Assembly (NCBI RefSeq): GCF_000378965.1 | Contig: NZ_KB900536.1 | Location: 1,542,052 to 1,606,051 of the forward strand | Source: Thioalkalivibrio thiocyanodenitrificans ARhD 1 | GTDB lineage: Bacteria; Pseudomonadota; Gammaproteobacteria; Ectothiorhodospirales; Ectothiorhodospiraceae | Direction of reading: 5' to 3' | DNA length: 64,000 nucleotides | In this document: positions 28,507 through 37,278 of the stretch, in pieces | Layout: each line of letters starts with the position of its first letter | Position numbering within the stretch: position 1 is the stretch's first letter | The notes under the pieces: model-generated | Database searches by the model: none | Seen by the model: the letters and a program-made list of their open reading frames with translations, nothing else | What the model was told of the DNA's origin: nothing | Program-made: the position numbers and the translations under genes

Positions 28507-29363
28507 AACTGATCATCGTCAGCGGACTGTCCGGCTCCGGCAAGACCGTGGCCCTGCATGCCCTGGAGGATGCCGGCTATTATTGCGTGGACAACCTCCA
28601 CCTGGGCCTGCTCACCGCCTTCGTACGCCAGCTCATGACGCCGAAGCTGCAGCTCTACGAAACCGCCGCGGTGGGCATTGACGCGCGCAGCGGCATCGAG
28701 GAACTGGACCACTTTGGAGAGATCATCGACGAGATCCGCAACCTGGGTGTTGATCTGCAGATCATCTTCCTGCGGGCGGATGAAGAGATCCTGCTGCGCC
28801 GCTTCAGCGAGACCCGCCGCAAGCACCCCCTGGCCCGGCGCGGCATGCCCCTGATGGAGGCCATCAATCTGGAGCGCAGTCTGCTGTCCCGGATCGCGGT
28901 GCGCGCTGACCTGATCGTGGACACCACGCGCACGAATGTGCACCAGCTCACCCATCTTGTCCGCGACCGGGTCGAGCAGGCGGGAGATCAGGCGCTTTCC
29001 CTACTGTTCCAGTCTTTCGGGTTCAAACATGGCGCGCCGGTGGACTCGGATTTCGTCTTCGATGTACGCTGTCTGCCCAATCCCTACTGGGAACCCATGC
29101 TGCGCCGCCTCACAGGACTGGACGCCGACGTGGCATCCTTCCTGGGGCAATACCAGGTGGTCGACAGGATGTTTGACAGCCTACGGGATTTTCTCGAACA
29201 GTGGATACCCTGCTTCGAGTCGGAGCATCGCAGCTATATGACCGTCTCCCTGGGATGTACCGGCGGACAGCATCGCTCGGTCTACCTGGCCGAGCGCCTG
29301 GCCCGGCACTTCAGGGAAAGTCGCGGCACCGACGTCAGCACGCGTCACCGCGAACTGAGTTGA
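28503..29363 (+). CDS. rapZ: RNase adapter protein RapZ
   Basis: This 286-residue protein has the N-terminal P-loop GLSGSGKT (residues 7-14), a second nucleotide motif VDTTRTNVHQL, and the C-terminal domain ending in YMTVSLGCTGGQHRSVYLAERL. In enterobacteria RapZ guides RNase E to the small RNA GlmZ and senses glucosamine 6-phosphate. Here its target is unknown. GTG start shared with the hprK stop. Confidence 0.95.
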   Translation: MKLIIVSGLSGSGKTVALHALEDAGYYCVDNLHLGLLTAFVRQLMTPKLQLYETAAVGIDARSGIEELDHFGEIIDEIRNLGVDLQIIFLRADEEILLRRFSETRRKHPLARRGMPLMEAINLERSLLSRIAVRADLIVDTTRTNVHQLTHLVRDRVEQAGDQALSLLFQSFGFKHGAPVDSDFVFDVRCLPNPYWEPMLRRLTGLDADVASFLGQYQVVDRMFDSLRDFLEQWIPCFESEHRSYMTVSLGCTGGQHRSVYLAERLARHFRESRGTDVSTRHRELS

Positions 29364-29389
29364 ACCCGAGCAGAAACGGGACCCCCATC

Positions 29390-29785
29390 ATGGCAGTCGG
29401 CCTGTTGATCATCACGCACAACCATATCGGTGAGGACCTGCTCAGCACGGCCAGATCCATGCTCGGTCAGCTGCCGCTGGATACCGCCTGGCTGGCGGTG
29501 TCCCAGGCAGGTGATCCCGACGAACTGCTGACCCAGGCCCTGGTGCAACACCGTCGGCTCAATGCGGGTGACGGGGTGCTGGTACTGACGGACATGTACG
29601 GCTCCACACCGAGCAACATCGCCACCCGGCTGCTGCAACAGCCCAAGACCCAGGTAATCGCGGGGATCAACCTGCCCATGCTGGTGAGGGTGCTCAACTA
29701 CCCGCAACTGCGCCTGCACGAACTGGTGAACAAGGCGATCAGCGGAGGCCACGACGGTATCGTGCTGTGCGAGACCGAGTGCTGA
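29390..29785 (+). CDS. PTS mannose-family EIIA protein
   Basis: The 131-residue protein is a stand-alone EIIA-Man domain with the phospho-acceptor His10 (LLIITHNHIGEDLL) and VLVLTDMYGSTPSNIA. No EIIB, C or D genes follow, so it is presumably regulatory, as in other proteobacteria with incomplete PTS. Its stop shares one base with the start of the HPr-like gene. Confidence 0.9.
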   Translation: MAVGLLIITHNHIGEDLLSTARSMLGQLPLDTAWLAVSQAGDPDELLTQALVQHRRLNAGDGVLVLTDMYGSTPSNIATRLLQQPKTQVIAGINLPMLVRVLNYPQLRLHELVNKAISGGHDGIVLCETEC

Positions 29786-30054
29786 TGATCGAACGCGAAC
29801 TGACCATTATCAACCGCCTGGGCATGCATGCCCGGGCCGCCGCCAAATTCGTCAGCCTGGCCAGCCAGTTTCAGAGCGAGATCGAACTGGAGCGGGGCGG
29901 CCGGAGAGTCAACGGCAAGAGCATCATGGGCGTCATGATGCTGGCCGCGAGCCGCGGCTCCACCATTCGGCTGCTGGCCCGGGGTGACGACGAACAGTCC
30001 GCCATTGAGGCGCTGACAGAACTCGTCGAAACCCGGTTCGGAGAAGCGGAGTAA
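29785..30054 (+). CDS. HPr-like phosphocarrier protein (NPr)
   Basis: The 89-residue carrier has His15 in RLGMHARAAAKF (the enzyme I phosphorylation site) and Ser46 in NGKSIMGVMMLA (the HPr kinase site). Both control sites are therefore intact. No enzyme I gene follows; the next gene is on the other strand. TGATG overlap with the EIIA gene. Confidence 0.93.
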   Translation: MIERELTIINRLGMHARAAAKFVSLASQFQSEIELERGGRRVNGKSIMGVMMLAASRGSTIRLLARGDDEQSAIEALTELVETRFGEAE

Positions 30055-30055
30055 C

Positions 30056-30075
30056 GACCGCCCGGCCGGCCGGTC
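30056..30075. terminator. GC-rich hairpin between the convergent NPr and GGDEF genes
   Basis: GACCG and CGGTC flank the self-complementary CCCGGCCGGC between two converging stop codons. It lacks a T-tract, so it is only a candidate bidirectional terminator. Confidence 0.35.
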
Positions 30076-31207
30076 ACATCCGGAACCGGTCGTATATCTG
30101 CCCCGGTTCCCTCACCCCGTACCCGGCATGGGTGGTCAGCGACTGCCCGATGACGACCCGGTTGCGGCCCTCCTGCTTGGCGCGCAGAAGTGCCTGGTCA
30201 GCGGCATCGACCAGGGCGCGGCCGGCCGAGGCTGGATCAACGGCAACTCCATGGACCACCGCGCACTGAGCCGCACCCAGAGACACCGTCACCGACAGAT
30301 CCAGGTCCTCCTCGACCACCACCGGATGGCCCGCCACGGCGGCCCGGATGCGCTCGGCCACCTCGAGAACCGCGCCAAACTCCAGGCGGGTGAGCAGCAC
30401 CACGAACTCCTCGCCCCCGTAGCGGGCCAGCATGTCGAACGGCCGCACATGGCGCGCGATACGCTGGGCCACATCCCGGATCACCCGGTCGCCCACGGAA
30501 TGGCCGTGTGCGTCATTGACCGTCTTGAAGTGGTCGATGTCCACGAAAAGGCACGCCAGCACCCCGCCCTCTCTCTGGGCCCGGGCACACTCCAGGGGCA
30601 GTTGCTCGTCAAAGTAGCGGCGATTGCGCAGGCCGGTAAGGGAATCGGTCAGCCCCAGTTCCCGCAGCCTGCGCAGGTTCAGGGCGTTTTCAATGCATAC
30701 CGCGGTCACCGCCGCCAGCTCTTCCAGGAAGTAGGTATCCAGGCCCGCCAGATAACGCTGCGGATCCCGGCTGCCCAGGACCAGCGCGCCCAGGGGTTGC
30801 TCGCCGCGGCGCAGCGGAATAATGGCGAGGCTTGCCAGGTCGTGACGCCCGCCGCAGCGCTGCGCGTGCAGGCGGGGGTCGTAAGGCCCCACATAACTGC
30901 GCAGCGGCAGGCTGCCCGCGGGGTTCAGTTCCACCTGCCCCGGTTTTACCGGGATATTGGCCTCGGCGATGGCCAGCGCCACCTCGCCCGTAATGTCTTC
31001 CAGCAGGATACCCACGTGGTCCAGACGGGAGATCCTGGGCAGGTCCCGGGACAGCAGGCCGATGATCTCCGCCAGGCCCGCGGCGCCCATCAGCTTGAGC
31101 GCCAGGGATTGCACCCGGTTGAGCTTGCTTTCATTCTCCCGGACGCGGCGCAGCAGGTCATCCAGTTGACTGCGCAGCCGCCGGTTTTCCTTCGCCAGTT
31201 GATCCAT
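30074..31207 (-). CDS. Diguanylate cyclase with N-terminal DUF484/GAF-like domain
   Basis: This 377-residue cytoplasmic protein has a coiled-coil start (MDQLAKENRRLRSQLDDLLRRV), a DUF484/GAF-like sensor (about 50-190) and a GGDEF domain. The active site is GGEEF, preceded by RPFD five residues upstream, an intact inhibitory I-site. It should make cyclic di-GMP under product control. The ATG is chosen for its GGGGAG Shine-Dalgarno; a GTG 54 bases upstream is possible. Confidence 0.9.
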   Translation of the reverse strand: MDQLAKENRRLRSQLDDLLRRVRENESKLNRVQSLALKLMGAAGLAEIIGLLSRDLPRISRLDHVGILLEDITGEVALAIAEANIPVKPGQVELNPAGSLPLRSYVGPYDPRLHAQRCGGRHDLASLAIIPLRRGEQPLGALVLGSRDPQRYLAGLDTYFLEELAAVTAVCIENALNLRRLRELGLTDSLTGLRNRRYFDEQLPLECARAQREGGVLACLFVDIDHFKTVNDAHGHSVGDRVIRDVAQRIARHVRPFDMLARYGGEEFVVLLTRLEFGAVLEVAERIRAAVAGHPVVVEEDLDLSVTVSLGAAQCAVVHGVAVDPASAGRALVDAADQALLRAKQEGRNRVVIGQSLTTHAGYGVREPGQIYDRFRM

Positions 31208-31461
31208 CACTGCCGCTCCCCGCATCGGGCTCAAGGCCCGTTTCCCCCATGCCTCGGACACCGGTTCAGGGCATCCGGATCATGTGCACAAACCGCCCGC
31301 CGTCCCCCGTCCGGAGCCGTGCAGACGGCGCAATCATGCCCGTTCTGCATCCCGGGCACCCATACACCGGCCTCAATGACAGCCGATCCGGGCCGCCGGT
31401 GCAAGTGCAGCGTCCCCCGGACCGGCCCTCTGCGGGCCGCCGAGACCCGTATACTGCACCG

Positions 31462-32013
31462 ATGCAGGCATCCAGCGAATCCGGATTTCCGGCCCCACTC
31501 TGGGATTACGCCTGTGCGCTTTATGCCCGGCCCGGCGTCCAGGCGCTTTGTCTGGACTGGCAGCTTCGCCATGCCGCGGACATTCCCCTGGTGCTGGCCC
31601 TGTGCTGGCAGGCAGCGCGGGCCCGTACGCTCCCGGATGCCGGCGGTCTGGATCGATTGTGCCGGGCGCTGGCGCCCTGGCGCGCATCCACCGTGCTGCG
31701 TCTGCGCACCCTGCGCAAGCGGCTGAAACCCTTGAGCCCGCCGGCCAGCCGCAGCGCCCGACTGCGTGCTGCGGTAGCCCGGGCGGAGTTGTGCGCCGAG
31801 CGCGTCCAGCTCGAGTATCTGGCCCTCGCCCTGCCGGCAAGGCGAGGCACCGGCGATCCCGCCAGCGCCATGCGCCGTGGCGTGGAAACCTACCTTGAAC
31901 TGCTGGGTGTCAGTGCGCGGGAACGCGCACGGGAGACGGACAGACTGGCGGACGTGATGATTCGCAATTCAGGATTCAGGATCCAGGGAGGCGGTGGATC
32001 CCCCGGACCCTGA
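31462..32013 (+). CDS. TIGR02444 (DUF2390) family protein
   Basis: The 183-residue protein matches the family pattern: FPAPLWDYACALYARPGVQALCLDWQ, then VLALCWQAARA and a long arginine-rich helical stretch with SARLRAAVARAELCAERVQLEYLA. The function of the family is unknown. Its last residues (from about NSGFRIQ) are encoded by a short heptamer array, as in two other genes here. It converges on pepN. Confidence 0.75.
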   Translation: MQASSESGFPAPLWDYACALYARPGVQALCLDWQLRHAADIPLVLALCWQAARARTLPDAGGLDRLCRALAPWRASTVLRLRTLRKRLKPLSPPASRSARLRAAVARAELCAERVQLEYLALALPARRGTGDPASAMRRGVETYLELLGVSARERARETDRLADVMIRNSGFRIQGGGGSPGP

Positions 32014-32016
32014 AAC
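31961..32016. repeat. Weak inverted heptamer array (TTCAGGA type)
   Basis: Left arm: TTCGCAA, TTCAGGA, TTCAGGA, TCCAGGG inside the 3' end of the TIGR02444 gene. The right arm is short (complement of TTTCAGGGTCC). It is the most degenerate element of the series and sits between convergent genes. Confidence 0.5.
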
Positions 32017-32039
32017 CCGCAACCAATTGCGCAGAGTTC

Positions 32040-34676
32040 TCACTCCAGGCTGCGGCTGGTGATCTCGTAGACATCCCGGGACAGACCGGACGTCTCCACG
32101 ATTCGCTCCAGCGCCGCGCGCATGGCCGCCTGACGGGGCTTGTCGAAGCGTTTCCAGCGGCTCAGGGCCTTGACCAGACGCGCCGCCACCTGCGGGTTCA
32201 GCGGATCCAGGGACAGCACCTGTTCGGCCAGAAAATCGTAACCGGATCCGTCCGCCGCGTGGAAATGCACCGGGTTGGCGGTCACGAAGGCACCGATCAG
32301 TGCACGCACCCGGTTGGGGTTGCGCATATTGAAGCCCGGATGCGCCATCAACCCGCGTACCCGTTGGAGCGCGCCCGGAACGCTGGAAGCGGCCTGCAGA
32401 CTGAACCATTTGTCCAGCACCAGGGGTTCGTCCTTCCAGCGCGCCTCGAAGGCCGCCAGCGCCGCGTCCCGCTCATCGCAGGCACAGTCCATCAGCGCCC
32501 GCAGGGCGCCCATGGTCTCGGACATGTTGCGGGCATCCCGAAACTGCCGATGGGCCAGTGACCGGCCCTCGACCGGGTTCGCCGCCACCAGATAGGCCAG
32601 CGCCAGATTGGCCAGACGACGCCTGCCCATGGCGTCGGCCTCCAGGCTGTGCGCATCGGTCGCGCTGTGGCGTTCATAGGTCTCTCGCCACCGGACCGCC
32701 AGCTGCTCACCCATGGCCCGGCGGGCGAACTGCCGGGCGGTATGGATGGCATCCACGTCCGCCACCCTCATGTGGTCCGCCAGGTAGCTTTCGCCGGGCA
32801 GGGTCAGGGCTTCCGCCACCAGGGCCGGGTCCACCGCGGTGTGGGTCAGCACCTGACCCACGGACTCGACGAACCGTGGCTCCATCACCAACGGCCTGCC
32901 GGCCTGGTGGTCCTCCACCAGTCTGAGCAACACGCGCACCGCATACTGCTGGCCCGCCTCCCAGCGGTTGAACCCGTCAGTATCCCCCGCCATCAGGAAG
33001 GCCAGTTCCTCGTCCGTGTACGGATAGCGCAGGGTCACGGGCGCGGAGAAATCCCGCAGCAACGAAGGCACCGGGGGCTCGTGCACCTCCTCGAACACGA
33101 ACACGTGGTCCGGGGCGGTGAGCTCCAGCACCCGCTCCCCGCCCCCGGCGGCTGCCTCGCCCTCTAGTCTCAGCGGGATCTCCCGCCCCGCACGGTCAAG
33201 CAGCGCCACGGCCAGCGGAATGTGCAGCGGCAGCTTCTCCGCCTGTCCCGGCGTGGGCGGGCAGGACTGGCGCACGGTCAGGCGGAAGCGGCGCGCCCCG
33301 GCATCGTACGCTCCAGTGACGTTCAGCACCGGGGTGCCCGCCTGGTCGTACCAGCGGCGAAACCGGGATAGGTCCCGTGCGGCCGCATCCTCCATGGCAC
33401 GCAGAAAATCATCCGTGGTCACGGCCTGACCGTCGTGACGATCGAAGTAGAGGTCCAGGCCGCGGCGAAAGAGATCCCGGCCCAGCAGCGTCTGAATCAT
33501 GCGCACCACTTCGGCGCCCTTCTCGTACACCGTCATGGTGTAGAAGTTGTTGATCTCCATGTAGGACTGCGGCCGCACCGGGTGGGCCATGGGCCCCGTA
33601 TCCTCCGGGAACTGCAGGCTGCGCAGGCGCTGCACGTCATCGATGCGCTTGACCGTGCGAAGGCTCTGATCCGCGGTGAACTCCTGGTCCCGGAATACCG
33701 TCAGGCCCTCCTTGAGCGAAAGCTGGAACCAATCCCGGCAGGTGACCCGATTGCCCGACCAGTTGTGGAAGTACTCATGGGCAATGACACTCTCGATGGC
33801 CACGAAGTCCTCGTCGGTGGCGGTGTCCGGGCGGGCCAGCACATACTTGGAATTGAAGATATTGAGGCCCTTGTTCTCCATCGCCCCCATGTTGAAGTCG
33901 TCCACCGCCACGATCATGTAAGTATCCAGATCGTACTCGCGGCCGAACGTGTCCTCGTCCCAGCGCATGGCCTTGATCAGCGAGCGCATCGCGTGATCGC
34001 ACTTGTCCAGGTTGTGGTGCTGCACAAAAATGCGAAGCGCCACCTCGCGGCCGGAGCACGTCACGAAATGCCCCTCCTGACAGGCCAGGTCGCCGGCCAC
34101 CAGGGCGAACAGATAGCTGGGTTTCGGGAAGGGATCGTGCCAGACGGCATAGTGACGCCCTTCCGGCAGGTCGCCGCTGTCCACGAGATTACCGTTTGAC
34201 AACAGCACCGGGCAGGTGGCCTTGTCCGCCTCCATGCGCACGCGGTACTCGGCCATCACATCCGGGCGGTCCGGGAACCAGGTAATGCGGCGAAAACCCT
34301 CCGCCTCGCACTGGGTGCAGAAATTGCCGCCGGAGACATACAAACCCTCCAGCGCAGTGTTCCGGTCGGGATGGATCTCGGTCTCCACCGTCAACTCACA
34401 ACGATCGGGCAGGTCCTGCACCCAGAGCTGCTCGCCCTCCTGGCGCCAGGCCCCCGCCGGCAACGGCCTGCCGTCCACGCTCAGCGCCACCAGCGTCAGA
34501 TCCTGGCCATGCAGCATCAGGGGCTGATCCCCGGCACCCGTGCGCGCCAGTGACATGCGCGAACGCACACGGGTGCGGGCCGGATCGAGCTGAAAATCCA
34601 GTTCCACCCGGGACACCCGCCAGGCGGGGGGGACGTAATCCTTGAGGAAAACCATACGTGGCGTGGTGTCTTTCAT
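32040..34676 (-). CDS. pepN: Aminopeptidase N (M1 family)
   Basis: The 878-residue zinc aminopeptidase has the substrate motif GAMEN (in NMGAMENKGLN) and the zinc site HEYFHNW with the distal Glu in LKEGLTVFRDQEF. The C-terminal alpha-helical domain completes the family length (E. coli PepN 870). It removes N-terminal residues from peptides in the cytosol. The ATG giving MKDTTPRMVFLKDYVPP starts the family similarity. Confidence 0.96.
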   Translation of the reverse strand: MKDTTPRMVFLKDYVPPAWRVSRVELDFQLDPARTRVRSRMSLARTGAGDQPLMLHGQDLTLVALSVDGRPLPAGAWRQEGEQLWVQDLPDRCELTVETEIHPDRNTALEGLYVSGGNFCTQCEAEGFRRITWFPDRPDVMAEYRVRMEADKATCPVLLSNGNLVDSGDLPEGRHYAVWHDPFPKPSYLFALVAGDLACQEGHFVTCSGREVALRIFVQHHNLDKCDHAMRSLIKAMRWDEDTFGREYDLDTYMIVAVDDFNMGAMENKGLNIFNSKYVLARPDTATDEDFVAIESVIAHEYFHNWSGNRVTCRDWFQLSLKEGLTVFRDQEFTADQSLRTVKRIDDVQRLRSLQFPEDTGPMAHPVRPQSYMEINNFYTMTVYEKGAEVVRMIQTLLGRDLFRRGLDLYFDRHDGQAVTTDDFLRAMEDAAARDLSRFRRWYDQAGTPVLNVTGAYDAGARRFRLTVRQSCPPTPGQAEKLPLHIPLAVALLDRAGREIPLRLEGEAAAGGGERVLELTAPDHVFVFEEVHEPPVPSLLRDFSAPVTLRYPYTDEELAFLMAGDTDGFNRWEAGQQYAVRVLLRLVEDHQAGRPLVMEPRFVESVGQVLTHTAVDPALVAEALTLPGESYLADHMRVADVDAIHTARQFARRAMGEQLAVRWRETYERHSATDAHSLEADAMGRRRLANLALAYLVAANPVEGRSLAHRQFRDARNMSETMGALRALMDCACDERDAALAAFEARWKDEPLVLDKWFSLQAASSVPGALQRVRGLMAHPGFNMRNPNRVRALIGAFVTANPVHFHAADGSGYDFLAEQVLSLDPLNPQVAARLVKALSRWKRFDKPRQAAMRAALERIVETSGLSRDVYEITSRSLE

Positions 34677-34909
34677 GCGGCTGATCCGGGGAACTGCGTA
34701 CAATCGATCTTCAGGCGAGGCATGCTTTCGACTATAGCTCCACCGGGCCGGTGGTTGCCATAACCCATAAGATGGATAAGGTGCTATCTCCGGGTCACGC
34801 CCCGGACTTTCAATACAGGAGACATCCGGCCGGCATCCCGGTTCCCGCATTGAAAACACGCGCCGAATCACCATACTCAGATGAGGCACCTCAACGACGG
34901 GAGCCAGTC

Positions 34910-35131
34910 ATGTTCGTCAAAGACAGCAACAACGGCCACCTGGTGGAAGTCATGGACAGTGCCGCGCTCATGGACCCTGCCCGGCCGCAATTCGAGGGTC
35001 GCTACAACTGGGGCGAGGACCTGCCCGAGCCCGAGCAGTTCCGCAAGTCCGACGTGGTCTTCCCCTCCGGAGAACCCCTGCCCCGCTGCTGGCTGGATGT
35101 GCACTACCGGGACGATGAACTGCGCCGCTGA
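34910..35131 (+). CDS. Small conserved-looking protein of unknown function
   Basis: This 73-residue acidic soluble protein begins MFVKDSNNGHLVEVMDSAAL and ends FPSGEPLPRCWLDVHYR. I recall similar short proteins in other gammaproteobacteria but no function. A GGGAG Shine-Dalgarno stands ahead of the ATG, which I prefer to an upstream in-frame ATG. It is divergent from pepN and upstream of bolA. The 233 bases before it hold the divergent promoters; no clear box was found. Confidence 0.65.
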   Translation: MFVKDSNNGHLVEVMDSAALMDPARPQFEGRYNWGEDLPEPEQFRKSDVVFPSGEPLPRCWLDVHYRDDELRR

Positions 35132-35295
35132 CAAACCCCGCGGCCCGTGTGCTTGAAGCCGCGGGCAGGCGCGGGTGATCATTGCCCTTTGGAGACCGGG
35201 CATACGATTCGCCATGAAGGATTCCCGGAGTATCCTTGCGCAGGGGCTTTCGCGGCCCTTGCGGTGAAACCATCCCATTCGGACAGACGGAACAC

Positions 35296-35616
35296 ATGAG
35301 CATCCAGACAGACATCGAGCACAAGCTGCGCGAGGCCTTCAACCCGGTCCACCTGGCAGTGGAGAACGAAAGCGGCAACCACAACGTGCCGCCGGGTTCG
35401 GAGTCCCATTTCAAGGTCACCATCGCCAGCCGGGCCTTCGAGGGCGAGCGCCTGGTCGGGCGGCACCGCAAGGTCAATGAAGTCCTGGCCGAGGAACTTG
35501 CCGGGCGCATCCATGCCCTCGCCCTGCACACACTGACCCCGGACGAATGGCTCGAGCGGGCGGGCAAGGTGCCGAAATCGCCCCCCTGCATGGGCGGCTC
35601 CAAGGCCGGCGGATAA
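35296..35616 (+). CDS. bolA: BolA family protein
   Basis: The 106-residue protein has the BolA core: ESHFKVTIASRAFEGERLVGRHRKVNEVLAEEL, with the invariant His used for [2Fe-2S] binding with monothiol glutaredoxins. The tail PKSPPCMGGS is typical of true BolA. It influences stress morphology and iron-sulfur handling. The related ibaG gene is absent from its usual place near murA. Confidence 0.92.
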   Translation: MSIQTDIEHKLREAFNPVHLAVENESGNHNVPPGSESHFKVTIASRAFEGERLVGRHRKVNEVLAEELAGRIHALALHTLTPDEWLERAGKVPKSPPCMGGSKAGG

Positions 35617-35623
35617 ACCCGCC

Positions 35624-35809
35624 ATGGGTGAGGTGCTTGGCTTCAAGCGGCCCAGGCCTTCCGAAAAGCACCGGGGCAAGACCCTGTGCCGCTCCAACTT
35701 TCACAAGTGGGAAGTGGTCAAGGACAAGCAGTTCGACGTCCGGCAGGGGCGGCTGGTCACGGTGCTGCGTTGCGCCCGTTGCGGCGAGATGAAGGTCGAG
35801 GCGACCTGA
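35624..35809 (+). CDS. Small protein with CxxC motif downstream of bolA
   Basis: The 61-residue basic protein begins MGEVLGFKRPRPSEKHRGKTLC and ends with RCARCGEMK. With an earlier Cys in GKTLCRSNFHKW, it may hold a small zinc site. It follows bolA by seven bases and is probably cotranscribed. Function unknown. Confidence 0.65.
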   Translation: MGEVLGFKRPRPSEKHRGKTLCRSNFHKWEVVKDKQFDVRQGRLVTVLRCARCGEMKVEAT

Positions 35810-35938
35810 GCGGCATCATGTCGCGCACGCGCTTGCCTGTACGCCGCCAAAGGGCGTCCCGACAGACAAGGTCCGGGCAACCCGGCTTCGGTCACGACCG
35901 GCACCCGGGCGTGACGGGGCAAACCACGGGGGGAGACG

Positions 35939-36712
35939 GTGCGGGAAATCGGCTTGCTGGGTCTGCGTCTCACGCCGATGACCGGGGAGCGCCTGCTCGA
36001 ACGCATTGCGGAATCCGTCGGCCTGCGTCGAAAGACGCTGATCATGCATCACAACCTGCACAGCGTGTACCTGCATGGCAGGGACGCGCGGCTGCGCCGA
36101 TGCCATCGGCGGTCCGACATCACCTACATCGACGGCATGCCACTGGTCGGCCTGGCCAGGTTGTACGGGCATCGCGCCACCCGGGCCGAACGCAGCACCG
36201 CGCTCGACTGGGCACCGCAGCTGTTCCGCATGGCGGCCGAACGGCAATGGCGCATCGCCTTCCTGGGCGGCACGCCGGAGACCGGGGAACAGGCGGCCGC
36301 CCTGTTACGGCGCCGATTTCCCGGCCTGCACCTGACCACGCGGCCAGGGTATTTCGACATGCGGCACAACGGGCCGGAGAACCGCGCCGTGGTCGAACAC
36401 ATCAACCGGGAATCCCCCGATATCCTGCTGGTGGGCATGGGCATGCCCCGGCAGGAGTACTGGGCCGGCGACAACCTGGACGCCCTCGACGCCAGGGTCG
36501 TGATCACGGTGGGGGCACTCATGGACTACTACGCAGGCACGATCCCGACGCCCCCGAGATGGCTTGGCCGGATCGGGCTCGAATGGCTCTACCGGCTGGC
36601 ATGCGAGCCCCGCCGGCTGGCCTTTCGCTACCTGATCGAACCCTGGTTCGTGCTGGCCGCCCTGATGAGGGATCTCATCCGGCGCCCGCGCAAGGGCGAC
36701 GGAGATTCGTGA
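35939..36712 (+). CDS. WecG/TagA/CpsF family glycosyltransferase
   Basis: The 257-residue GT26 enzyme has the family motifs TYIDGMPLVGLARLYG, IAFLGGTPETGEQAAALL, PDILLVGMGMPRQEYW and GALMDYYAGTIPTPPRWLGRIGLEWLYRLACEPRRL. Such enzymes add ManNAcA-type sugars to lipid-linked intermediates in surface polysaccharide synthesis. It has a GTG start. No other polysaccharide polymerase or flippase lies next to it; the neighbours are the PqqD/nucleotidyltransferase genes. Confidence 0.92.
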   Translation: MREIGLLGLRLTPMTGERLLERIAESVGLRRKTLIMHHNLHSVYLHGRDARLRRCHRRSDITYIDGMPLVGLARLYGHRATRAERSTALDWAPQLFRMAAERQWRIAFLGGTPETGEQAAALLRRRFPGLHLTTRPGYFDMRHNGPENRAVVEHINRESPDILLVGMGMPRQEYWAGDNLDALDARVVITVGALMDYYAGTIPTPPRWLGRIGLEWLYRLACEPRRLAFRYLIEPWFVLAALMRDLIRRPRKGDGDS

Positions 36713-36853
36713 AGCGTCCAGCGGTGATTGGGATACCGGCGCGGTGACTTCGCGCAGCCGTGGGCATACACGGGGCGGCATCGGGGCGGCGATCCCTTGC
36801 CCACCGCGCCATCGCGGGCCACGATAGGGATCGCATGGGATATGATGGACCGC

Positions 36854-36997
36854 ATGAACCGATCCGACACCGAATATGCGATCTCAACCCACTGGGATGA
36901 TGCGGTGAGCCGGTGCGCCGCATCACTGAAAACCCCATCGCGCGACGGCGGGTTCGACTCGGCAACCAGCCCCGCCCCTGCGGGAGCGGCCCCATGA
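36854..36997 (+). CDS. Possible 47-residue small protein coupled to the PqqD-like gene
   Basis: A short frame (MNRSDTEYAISTHWDDAVSR then an Ala/Pro/Ser-rich end) stops inside the start of the PqqD-like gene with an ATGA overlap. That arrangement is typical of coupled genes. No good Shine-Dalgarno is visible and no family is recognised. It could be a leader peptide, a substrate of the neighbouring chaperone, or a chance frame. Confidence 0.3.
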   Translation: MNRSDTEYAISTHWDDAVSRCAASLKTPSRDGGFDSATSPAPAGAAP

Positions 36998-37278
36998 GCA
37001 CGGTGACCGGCCGTCCGGTGCGCTGCGCCGGCATCGAGGTGCACGACGTCGAGGACGGCGCCGTGATCTACCACCCCGGCACGGACGACGTGCATTTCCT
37101 CAACGACACCGCGCGCTGCGTGATGATGCTGTGCGACGGGCAACACGACGTCGCGGAAATGGACGAGGCGCTGGCGCGCATGTGCAATGCCCGCGCCGTA
37201 CCCGGCCTGACCGCCCCCATCCTGGAGCAGTTCGCCGCCGCGGGGCTGATCGAAGACGCCTCCGCGCGGACGCCGTGA
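36994..37278 (+). CDS. HPr-rel-A system PqqD family peptide chaperone
   Basis: The 94-residue protein is a PqqD-like winged-helix domain (VEDGAVIYHPGTDDVHFLNDTARCVMMLCDGQHDVAEMDEAL). This fold is used as a peptide recognition element in many ribosomal-peptide pathways. Together with an HprK-related kinase A and an NTP_transf_5 protein it forms the HPr-rel-A set named in protein family databases. The kinase is about 10 kb away on the other strand here. ATGA and GTGA overlaps join it to both neighbours. Confidence 0.85.
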   Translation: MSTVTGRPVRCAGIEVHDVEDGAVIYHPGTDDVHFLNDTARCVMMLCDGQHDVAEMDEALARMCNARAVPGLTAPILEQFAAAGLIEDASARTP

